From Aphodomonas sp964553125 (GTDB taxonomy: Bacteria; Bacillota; Clostridia; Christensenellales; Aristaeellaceae): a stretch of DNA of 7,757 nt. Position numbers and translations under genes: made by a program. Shown piece by piece: positions 1-5,749 of this stretch; position 1 is the first letter of the stretch; each line of letters opens with the position of its first letter. Below the pieces are notes generated by a model. It did not search any database. It saw only the letters and a list, made by a program, of their open reading frames with translations, and was not told the origin of the DNA. The stretch spans positions 1 through 7,757 of the forward strand of contig CAZKJW010000111.1 of NCBI GenBank assembly GCA_964553125.1. Reading direction: 5' to 3'.

Positions 1-11
1 AATCCCGCGCG

Positions 12-39
12 TTGACATCTGAAAACCGTGCGTTATAAT
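12..39 (+). promoter_or_regulatory. Consensus sigma-A-type promoter for the mnmG operon
   Basis: A perfect -35 hexamer TTGACA (12-17) is followed after 16 bases by a perfect -10 hexamer TATAAT (34-39). The spacer is one base shorter than the usual optimum. Transcription would start about base 46, giving a leader of roughly 40 bases before the mnmG start at 86. This is the only convincing promoter in the window, so it probably drives the whole run of genes down to the terminator near 7700. No operator or riboswitch-like fold was seen in the short leader. Confidence 0.85.
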
Positions 40-69
40 ACATAGTGGGTAGTTATTCTGATTTTCACC

Positions 70-74
70 GGAGG
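70..74 (+). promoter_or_regulatory. Ribosome binding site of mnmG
   Basis: GGAGG lies 11 bases before the ATG at 86. The spacing is a little long but acceptable, and it supports this ATG as the start. The FAD-binding motif begins within the first ten codons, as expected for the family. Confidence 0.75.
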
Positions 75-85
75 CGGTTTTCCTT

Positions 86-1882
86 ATGGAATTTGAACTG
101 GTCGTCGCAGGCGCGGGTCACGCGGGATGCGAGGCCGCGCTGGCCGCGGCGCGCATGGGCGTGAAAACGCTGCTTCTGACGCTGCATCTCGATCAGGTGG
201 CCATGATGCCGTGCAATCCCGCCATTGGCGGCACCGGCAAGGGGCATCTGGTGCGCGAAATTGACGCGCTCGGCGGCGAGATGGGCCGCGCCATTGACGA
301 CGTTTTCATTCAGTCCCGCATGCTGAATACGGGCAAGGGCCCCGCCGTGCATTCCCTGCGCGCGCAGGCCGACAAGGCCGCATACAAAAAGCGGATGCTC
401 GACGCGATTCTCAATCAGCAGAACCTGGAAATTCGGCAGGCCGAAGTGTGCGACGTGATGGAGGATCACGGGCGCGTATGTGCCGTGAAAACGACCACCG
501 GCGAAACCATTCCCTGCCGCGCGGCCGTGCTTTCCACCGGCGTGTATCTCAAAAGCCGGATCATCATCGGCGAAGCGACGTGGCAGGGCGGCCCGCAGGG
601 GCTTTGCGCGTCGCTCACGCTCTCGCCCGCGCTGGAACGGCTCGGCTTCGCGCTGCGCCGCTTCAAAACCGGAACGCCCGCGCGCGTGGACGGCCGCACG
701 ATCGATTTTTCCCGCATGGAGCCGCAGCCGGGCGACGAGCCGGTCACGCCGTTTTCCTTCCTGACGGACAGGGAGCTGAAAAACCGCGGCCTGTGCTATC
801 TGACGTATACCAACGAAAAGACGCATAAGATCATTCGCGAAAACCTGCATCGCGCGCCGATGTTCTCCGGCGCCATTCACGGCACCGGCGCGCGCTATTG
901 CCCGTCCATCGAGGATAAGGTCTACCGCTTCGCCGACAAGGAGCGCCACCAGCTGTTCCTTGAGCCGGAAGGCATGGACACGGTGGAGTGGTATGTGCAG
1001 GGCATGTCGTCCTCCATGCCGGAGGATGTGCAGCGCGCCATGTACGCCACCGTTCCGGGGCTGGAAAACGCGCGGCTGATGCGCCTCGCCTACGCCATTG
1101 AGTACGACTGCATCGACCCGACGGCGCTGCGCGCCACGCTGGAAACGCGCAGCGTTTCCGGGCTGTACATGGCCGGACAGATCAACGGCACGTCGGGTTA
1201 CGAAGAAGCGGCGGCGCAGGGCATCATCGCGGGCATGAACGCCGCGCTCAAAATCAAGGGCGAGCCGCCTTTCACGCTCGGCCGCGACGAAGCGTATATC
1301 GGCGTGCTCATCGACGACCTGACGACGAAGGGCACGAACGAACCCTACCGCATCATGACCAGCCGCGCGGAATACCGGCTGCTGCTGCGGCAGGACAACG
1401 CCGATTTGCGCCTCACCGAGCGCGCGCATCGCGCCGGCCTCGCCTCAGAGGAGCGCCTTCGCCGGATGGAAACCAAAAAAGAGAACACCGAAAAGGCCAT
1501 TCGCTATCTGGAAAAGAAGCACCTTGACGCGCTTCTGCGCCGGCCGGAGGTCACCTACGACGAGCTTGCCGAGACGGACGAAACCCTCGCCGCCTTCCCG
1601 CGCGACGCGCGCGAGGCCGCGGAAATTTCCGTCAAGTACGACGGCTATCTCAAAAAGCAGCTGGCCGAAGTGGCGCGCTTCCGCAAAATCGAGGAAAAGC
1701 TGATCCCGGATGGAATCGACTATCTGAACATGGCGGGACTTCGCATTGAAGCGCGCCAGAAGCTCGATAAGATTCGCCCGGTCTCCATCGGGCAGGCGGC
1801 GCGCATTTCCGGCGTGTCTCCGGCGGATATCACGGTGCTCACCATTGCGCTTGCGCGCATGGCGCAGGAGACGGGCGCATGA
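86..1882 (+). CDS. mnmG: tRNA uridine-34 5-carboxymethylaminomethyl modification enzyme MnmG (GidA)
   Basis: MnmG is the FAD- and NADH-dependent partner of the GTPase MnmE. Together they place a (carboxymethyl)aminomethyl group on the wobble uridine of certain tRNAs in the cytoplasm. The 598-residue product shows the N-terminal dinucleotide fold (GAGHAG, residues 9-14), the CNPAIGG block (43-49), RFKTGTPAR (192-200), YCPSIEDK (271-278), AGQINGTSGYEEAAAQG (363-379), SRAEYRLLLR (426-435) and the C-terminal SGVSPADI block (575-582). C43 and C272 correspond to the two conserved functional cysteines of the family (Cys47 and Cys277 in E. coli, from memory). The protein is about 30 residues shorter than the usual 620-630. 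Most of the loss lies around residues 473-482, just before LLRRPEVTY. No mnmE or rsmG, the frequent neighbours, is visible; the gene overlaps tadA instead. Identity is very secure. Confidence 0.98.
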   Translation: MEFELVVAGAGHAGCEAALAAARMGVKTLLLTLHLDQVAMMPCNPAIGGTGKGHLVREIDALGGEMGRAIDDVFIQSRMLNTGKGPAVHSLRAQADKAAYKKRMLDAILNQQNLEIRQAEVCDVMEDHGRVCAVKTTTGETIPCRAAVLSTGVYLKSRIIIGEATWQGGPQGLCASLTLSPALERLGFALRRFKTGTPARVDGRTIDFSRMEPQPGDEPVTPFSFLTDRELKNRGLCYLTYTNEKTHKIIRENLHRAPMFSGAIHGTGARYCPSIEDKVYRFADKERHQLFLEPEGMDTVEWYVQGMSSSMPEDVQRAMYATVPGLENARLMRLAYAIEYDCIDPTALRATLETRSVSGLYMAGQINGTSGYEEAAAQGIIAGMNAALKIKGEPPFTLGRDEAYIGVLIDDLTTKGTNEPYRIMTSRAEYRLLLRQDNADLRLTERAHRAGLASEERLRRMETKKENTEKAIRYLEKKHLDALLRRPEVTYDELAETDETLAAFPRDAREAAEISVKYDGYLKKQLAEVARFRKIEEKLIPDGIDYLNMAGLRIEARQKLDKIRPVSIGQAARISGVSPADITVLTIALARMAQETGA

Positions 1883-2352
1883 CGCGCGTTTCAGAGCATG
1901 AGTGCCTTCTGCGGGAGGCGATCGTTCAGGCGAAGGAAGCGCTTGCGCGCGGCGAAATCCCGGTTGGCGCGGTAATTGCACGGGCGGGCGAAATCATCGC
2001 GCGGGCGGGCAACCGCGTGGAGGAGTTGTACGACCCGTCGGCGCACGCGGAGGTGCTGTGCATCCGCGAGGCGTGCGCGGCACTTGGCCGCAGACGGCTG
2101 CCCGGCTGCACGCTCTATGTCACGCTGGAGCCGTGCCCGATGTGCGCGGGGCTGATCGCACAGGCCGGGCTGTCCGGAGTTGTTTTCGGCGCGCGCGACG
2201 CGCTGGCGGGCTGCTGCGGCAGCGTATACGACCTGCCCGAGGATCCCGCGCTGCCCTACGGTCAGACGCCCTCGATGGGCGGCCTGCTCGAAGCGGAGTG
2301 CGCGCAGCTGTTACAGGACTTTTTCAAGGCAAGGAGGAAACGCGATGCTTGA
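1879..2352 (+). CDS. tadA: tRNA-specific adenosine deaminase TadA
   Basis: TadA converts the wobble adenosine of tRNA-Arg(ACG) to inosine so that one tRNA reads CGU, CGC and CGA. The 157-residue product has the whole zinc-dependent deaminase signature: HAE at 56-58 (H56 zinc ligand, E58 proton shuttle) and PCPMC at 85-89 (C86 and C89 zinc ligands). It also has the family-typical GEIPVGAV (25-32), GNRVEE (44-49) and TLEPCPMCAGLI. The length is normal for a bacterial TadA. The start ATG overlaps the mnmG stop as ATGA, which suggests translational coupling. Other members of the cytidine/deoxycytidylate deaminase superfamily share the zinc motif, but the GNRVEE and TLEPCPMCAG context points to the tRNA enzyme. 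In many Bacillota this gene sits beside dnaX rather than mnmG. Confidence 0.95.
   Translation: MTRVSEHECLLREAIVQAKEALARGEIPVGAVIARAGEIIARAGNRVEELYDPSAHAEVLCIREACAALGRRRLPGCTLYVTLEPCPMCAGLIAQAGLSGVVFGARDALAGCCGSVYDLPEDPALPYGQTPSMGGLLEAECAQLLQDFFKARRKRDA
2331..2337 (+). promoter_or_regulatory. Strong ribosome binding site deciding the start of the zinc-ribbon gene
   Basis: AAGGAGG ends 7 bases before the ATG at 2345 and lies inside the end of tadA. It decides against the much longer open frame that extends upstream to 2180, and against the nearby in-frame ATG at 2354. Confidence 0.85.
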
Positions 2353-3061
2353 AATGAAATGCCCCGTCTGCGGCGGAACCATGCAGGTGGAAGAAGGCCG
2401 CCTTCTGCGCGCCTGCCCCTATTGCGGCGCGGAGCTGCTGCACGAGGCCGGAAATGCCGCATGGCAGATTCCCGGCCCGAGCGAACTGGAGAAACGGCTG
2501 GCCAAGGAACAGAACCCCAAGAAAAAACACAAGCTCATCCTTGCCGAGCTGGAGAAGCACCCGGACGACTTCGGCGCGAACCGCGCGCTTTTGTATCACG
2601 GGCGGCTGCACGAGAATGTGATGAAGCGCGGCGGCTCGCTCGACTATTCCATCATCAAGTGCTATCTGTTCAACATCTTTGAAAGCCCGGAGCGATACAC
2701 CGAAGCGGAGCTGGACGAACGCTACGCCGAGCTGCTTGAAGGCGAGCAGCTTCAGAAGGTGCTTTCCCTCTGCGGCGACGCAGACGTTTTCTTCCGCGAT
2801 TATATCCGCACGCTCAGTGCGCAGTACATCGAGCTGTTCATCCGCGGCGAAAGCCGCAACAGCACCTACGCCTTCGGCTTCCGCCGCTCGCTCGACTCGA
2901 CGGCGCGGCTTTGCTCTGAAAGCGTGAACAAGATGCTGCGCACCATCGCGGGTTCCGCGCGTCTCGACGGGCGCGAGGAGATCCGCGCGCTGCTGCTTTC
3001 CGCCGTGCGCGAGGGCTACAACGCGCTCTTCCCCGGCAAGTCCGCCTATCTGGAGGGCTGA
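2345..3061 (+). CDS. Uncharacterised zinc-ribbon protein
   Basis: I do not recognise a named family. The 238-residue product begins with a compact zinc ribbon: two CPxC knuckles, CPVC (residues 6-9) and CPYC (24-27), 14 residues apart. A hydrophilic linker rich in lysine and glutamate follows (about 45-72), then a mostly helical-looking region with many leucines, tyrosines and charged residues. No signal peptide, membrane segment or catalytic motif is evident, so it is probably cytoplasmic. It starts inside the end of tadA (8-base overlap) with its own strong ribosome binding site, and stops one base before potA. A zinc ribbon of this kind often binds nucleic acid or protein, but here that is only inference. 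A role as a regulator or RNA-associated partner of the neighbouring tRNA enzymes, or of the transporter, cannot be judged from sequence. That it is a real gene is well supported by position and codon pattern. Confidence 0.9.
   Translation: MLEMKCPVCGGTMQVEEGRLLRACPYCGAELLHEAGNAAWQIPGPSELEKRLAKEQNPKKKHKLILAELEKHPDDFGANRALLYHGRLHENVMKRGGSLDYSIIKCYLFNIFESPERYTEAELDERYAELLEGEQLQKVLSLCGDADVFFRDYIRTLSAQYIELFIRGESRNSTYAFGFRRSLDSTARLCSESVNKMLRTIAGSARLDGREEIRALLLSAVREGYNALFPGKSAYLEG
3052..3057 (+). promoter_or_regulatory. Ribosome binding site of potA
   Basis: GGAGGG lies 5 bases before the ATG at 3063, inside the last codons of the zinc-ribbon gene. It supports the chosen potA start and a tightly coupled junction. 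Confidence 0.8.
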
Positions 3062-3062
3062 C

Positions 3063-4106
3063 ATGTCCATACTTGAACTGAAGGATATCCGCAAATCATT
3101 CGGCGAAACCGCCGTGCTCAGGGGGCTTTCGCTTTCCGTCGCCGAGGGCGAGTTTCTCACGCTGCTCGGGCCTTCCGGCTGCGGAAAAACGACCACGCTG
3201 CGCATCGTCGCCGGGCTGGAAGCGCCCACGGACGGGCGCGTGTTTCTCGCCGGGCGCGATGTCACCGACGACCCGCCCGAGAAGCGGCCCGTCAACACGG
3301 TGTTTCAGAACTACGCGCTTTTCCCGCACATGAACGTGGAGCGGAATATCGGCTACGGCCTGCGGGCGCGCGGCGCGAAGCGCCCCGAAATTGCAAAGCG
3401 CGTCAGCGAGGTACTCCGCATGGTGCAGCTGGAGGGCTATGAAAAGCGAACGCCGGACAGCCTCTCCGGCGGGCAGCGCCAGCGCGTGGCGATTGCGCGC
3501 TCGCTGGTGCTCGAGCCGGGTCTGCTGCTGCTCGACGAGCCGCTGGGCGCGCTGGATCTGCAGCTGCGCCGGCAGATGCAGGAGGAGCTGAAAAGCCTGC
3601 AAACGCGGCTGGGCATCGCGTTTGTGTATATCACGCACGATCAGGAAGAAGCGCTGAATATGTCCGACCGCGTGGCCGTCATGCGCGACGGCGTTTTCGA
3701 GCAGATCGGCACGCCCGCGGAAATTTATGAGCGTCCGCGCACGCGCTTCGCCGCCGCGTTCATCGGGCAGACCAACCTGCCCGAAGGCGAAATCGCCGGC
3801 GAAAACACGCTTCGTCTGGCGGGGCAGCTCATCCCGGCGCGCGTGCCCGCCGGCGCGCACGGAAGCGCGGCGCTGTGCCTGCGCATGGAGCGGGTGCAAT
3901 GGGGCGCAAGCGCCCCGGAGGGACGCTGGGCGCTCCCGGCCACGCTGGAGGCGCATCGGTTTGCGGGCGGCTCCATGCGGGCGACGTTCGTTCTCGCCGA
4001 CGGACAGAAAATCACGGCCGCAACGCAATCGCCCGCGCTGCTGGAGAACGGCGCGCAGGCTTTCATCTGGTGGGACGAAAACGCCGCGGCGGTGGTGACA
4101 GAATGA
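3063..4106 (+). CDS. potA: Spermidine/putrescine-type ABC transporter ATP-binding protein PotA
   Basis: This is the ATPase that powers import through the PotB-PotC channel on the inner face of the membrane. The 347-residue product has every ABC motif: Walker A GPSGCGKTT (36-44), Q-loop glutamine 82 in VFQNYALFPHM, signature LSGGQ (134-138), Walker B LLLLDEP (154-160), D-loop GALD (162-165) and switch histidine 192 in THDQEEA. From about residue 235 it continues into a regulatory C-terminal extension of TOBE type (SAALCLRMERV near 268-278), as in the Pot/Mal/Fbp importer class. The first 230 residues match PotA-like proteins best. The C-terminal part is divergent, so iron or other-substrate relatives were considered. 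The adjoining two permeases and PotD-like binding protein favour the polyamine group. It starts one base after the zinc-ribbon gene and overlaps potB by ATGA. Confidence 0.92.
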   Translation: MSILELKDIRKSFGETAVLRGLSLSVAEGEFLTLLGPSGCGKTTTLRIVAGLEAPTDGRVFLAGRDVTDDPPEKRPVNTVFQNYALFPHMNVERNIGYGLRARGAKRPEIAKRVSEVLRMVQLEGYEKRTPDSLSGGQRQRVAIARSLVLEPGLLLLDEPLGALDLQLRRQMQEELKSLQTRLGIAFVYITHDQEEALNMSDRVAVMRDGVFEQIGTPAEIYERPRTRFAAAFIGQTNLPEGEIAGENTLRLAGQLIPARVPAGAHGSAALCLRMERVQWGASAPEGRWALPATLEAHRFAGGSMRATFVLADGQKITAATQSPALLENGAQAFIWWDENAAAVVTE

Positions 4107-4942
4107 AAAAGAATCGCAGGAAATGGCTCTGCGCGCCGCTGTATGCGTGGGCGACGCTGTTTGTGGCGCTGCCGCTTGTGTATGTGGCAGGCGTGTCGCT
4201 GTGCAAACGCGATGCCGTGTGGGGCGTGTCGCCGGAGTTCACGCTGGAAAACTATCGCGCGCTTTTTAACCCGTCCTACCTGCGGGTGTTTGTCGATTCG
4301 CTGCGCACGGCGGCGCTTTCCACGCTGATTTCGCTGCTCGTCGGCTATCCGTTCGCATATGCCATGGCGAAGGCTTCGCCCGCGCGGCGCGCGGCGCTGA
4401 TGGTTCTGGTGATCGTACCCTTCTGGACAAGCGCGCTGATCCGCACCTATGGCTGGATGCTCTTTCTGCGCGCGAACGGCCCGGTGAACAGCCTGCTCAA
4501 GGCGCTGGGGCTGATCCGCAGGCCGCTCAAGCTGCTCTATACGCCCGCCGCCGTCTATCTGGGCTACGTTTACACCATGCTGCCCTTCACGATTCTTCCG
4601 TGCTTTACGGCGCTGGAAAGCATGGACTGGGACGTCGTTGCGGCGGCGCGCGATCTGGGGGCGCGCCCTGCGCGCGCGTTTTTCACCGTGACCCTGCCGC
4701 TGTCGCTTGGCGGCGTGATGAGCGCCGTAACGCTGACGCTCGTGCCGTCGATGGGAATCTTCTTCATCTCCGACCTGCTGGGCGGCGGGAAGACGGTGCT
4801 GATCGGCAACCTGATTCAAAACCAGATTCTCGCCGCGCGAAACACGCCGATGGGCGCGGCGCTTTCGATGGTCATGCTCGCGCTGACCGCGCTGATCATG
4901 TGGCTCCAGCGCAAAACCGGCGGCGAAACGAGGCTTCTGTGA
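4103..4942 (+). CDS. potB: Spermidine/putrescine-type ABC transporter permease PotB
   Basis: First of the two integral membrane subunits. The start ATG overlaps the potA stop (ATGA), giving a 279-residue protein of normal PotB length. A basic N-terminus (KKNRRK) precedes about six membrane segments, near residues 11-33, 66-88, 97-121, 146-170, 202-223 and 250-268. The cytoplasmic coupling loop (EAA loop), which docks onto the ATPase, is at 180-200 with the diagnostic pattern AAARDLGA...FFTVTLPL. The family-typical PFWTSALIRTYGWM block is at 106-120. No strong ribosome binding site stands before the start, so translation is probably coupled to potA. The EAA-loop codons are almost identical to those in potC, which is noted as a repeat. 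An open frame upstream to 3875 overlaps potA and is not used. Confidence 0.92.
   Translation: MKKNRRKWLCAPLYAWATLFVALPLVYVAGVSLCKRDAVWGVSPEFTLENYRALFNPSYLRVFVDSLRTAALSTLISLLVGYPFAYAMAKASPARRAALMVLVIVPFWTSALIRTYGWMLFLRANGPVNSLLKALGLIRRPLKLLYTPAAVYLGYVYTMLPFTILPCFTALESMDWDVVAAARDLGARPARAFFTVTLPLSLGGVMSAVTLTLVPSMGIFFISDLLGGGKTVLIGNLIQNQILAARNTPMGAALSMVMLALTALIMWLQRKTGGETRLL
4642..4702 (+). repeat. Copy 1 of a 61-base near-identical repeat (EAA loop of potB)
   Basis: By eye this segment matches 5433-5493 at 58 of 61 positions, with the first 35 bases identical. The three differences are at 4677, 4690 and 4693; two are synonymous and one changes Ala to Val. It encodes the loop that contacts the ATPase. 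Confidence 0.9.
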
Positions 4943-5727
4943 TGCGGAAAAGAAAAAGAAAATCGGCGGGGCGCGCCGTGTATGTCGCCATGGTGCTGAC
5001 GTTTCTGTATCTGCCCGTGATGATGGTGGTGCTGTTTTCCTTCAACCCCTCCAAAAACGCGGGCGTGATGACGGGCTTCACGCTGGAATGGTATGCGAAA
5101 CTGTTTTCCAACGCCGAAATTGCGCAGACGCTGCGCAACTCGCTGAAGCTGGCGGCGCTGTCCATCGGCACGGCGGCCGTGATCGGCACGCTGGGCGCGG
5201 TTGCGCTCGCCGGGCGGCGGATGCGCTTTCAGGGGTTCATGGAAGGGCTGGCTTCTCTGCCGGTGATGATTCCGGAAATCGTTATCGGCATGGCGTTTCT
5301 GGCCGCCTTTTCGTTCGTCGGGCTTCGGCTCGGCATGTTCACGATGTATCTTGCGCACACGACGTTCTGCCTGCCGTATATTTTTCTGCTGGTCAAATCG
5401 CGCCTTGCGTCGATTGACCCGCAGCTGGAGGAGGCGGCGCGCGATCTGGGGGCGCGCCCTGCGCGCGTGTTTTTCACCGTCACGCTGCCGCTGGTTCTGC
5501 CCGCCGTCGCTGCGGGAATGCTCTTGGCCTTCGCCATGTCGCTCGACGATGTGATCATCAGCTATTTCGTCACAGGCCCCGGCGCGCAGACGCTTCCGCT
5601 CAAGGTCTATTCCAGCCTGAAGGTGGGCATGACGCCGGAAATCAACGCGCTGTGTACCGTCACGCTTGGCGTGGTGCTTTTGTCTGTTTTGATTGCGCAA
5701 CGCATTCGCGGAGCAAAATCATCATAA
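4942..5727 (+). CDS. potC: Spermidine/putrescine-type ABC transporter permease PotC
   Basis: Second membrane subunit, pairing with PotB to form the translocation channel. The ATG shares one base with the potB stop (TGATG), giving 261 residues, normal for PotC. A very basic N-terminus (RKRKRK) is followed by about six membrane segments, near residues 13-35, 68-90, 101-127, 133-151, 185-207 and 234-252. The EAA loop is complete at 163-184 (EEAARDLGA...FFTVTLPL). Typical family blocks include FSFNPSK (32-38), PEIVIG (111-116) and SLDDVIISYFVTGPGAQTLPL (200-220). The last is strongly characteristic of PotC. The open frame upstream to 4600 is an overlap with potB and is not used. The order A-B-C-D is the classical pot arrangement. 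Confidence 0.94.
   Translation: MRKRKRKSAGRAVYVAMVLTFLYLPVMMVVLFSFNPSKNAGVMTGFTLEWYAKLFSNAEIAQTLRNSLKLAALSIGTAAVIGTLGAVALAGRRMRFQGFMEGLASLPVMIPEIVIGMAFLAAFSFVGLRLGMFTMYLAHTTFCLPYIFLLVKSRLASIDPQLEEAARDLGARPARVFFTVTLPLVLPAVAAGMLLAFAMSLDDVIISYFVTGPGAQTLPLKVYSSLKVGMTPEINALCTVTLGVVLLSVLIAQRIRGAKSS
5433..5493 (+). repeat. Copy 2 of a 61-base near-identical repeat (EAA loop of potC)
   Basis: This is the partner of 4642-4702, offset by 791 bases, in the same orientation and the same codon phase. It includes a GGCGCGCC palindrome present in both copies. Outside the repeat the two permease genes are clearly diverged. Confidence 0.9.
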
Positions 5728-5736
5728 AATACGCAC

Positions 5737-5743
5737 AGGGAGG
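5737..5743 (+). promoter_or_regulatory. Ribosome binding site of potD
   Basis: AGGGAGG lies 6 bases before the ATG at 5750, in the 22-base gap after potC. It fixes the start at the signal peptide MKKLLALVL rather than at the open frame beginning at 5693 inside potC. Confidence 0.85.
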
Positions 5744-5749
5744 TTTCTT

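Noticed and set aside
65..1429. Long open frame on the - strand opposite mnmG (454 codons)
   Set aside because: It lies opposite the well-supported mnmG gene. The predicted product is arginine-, histidine- and alanine-rich with no family motif, as expected of a shadow frame in GC-rich coding DNA.
2180..2344. N-terminal extension of the zinc-ribbon gene into tadA
   Set aside because: It would overlap the essential tadA by some 170 bases and adds Arg/Thr/Ser-rich sequence with no motif. The AAGGAGG before 2345 marks the real start.
2324..3298. Long open frame on the - strand opposite the zinc-ribbon gene and potA
   Set aside because: The + strand gene here has a strong ribosome binding site, a zinc-binding motif and operon spacing. 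The - strand frame has none of these.
3875..4102. N-terminal extension of potB into potA
   Set aside because: PotB length and its basic N-terminus fit the ATG at 4103, which overlaps the potA stop as ATGA. The extension is a shadow of potA.
3725..4819. Long open frame on the - strand opposite potA and potB (364 codons)
   Set aside because: It spans the junction of two certain genes, and its product is low-complexity and rich in Arg, Gln and His.
5689..5730. Possible internal promoter before potD, with TTGATT and TAAAAT
   Set aside because: The spacer is about 30 bases, far too long. Nothing -35-like stands 17 bases before TAAAAT. An internal start remains possible but unsupported.
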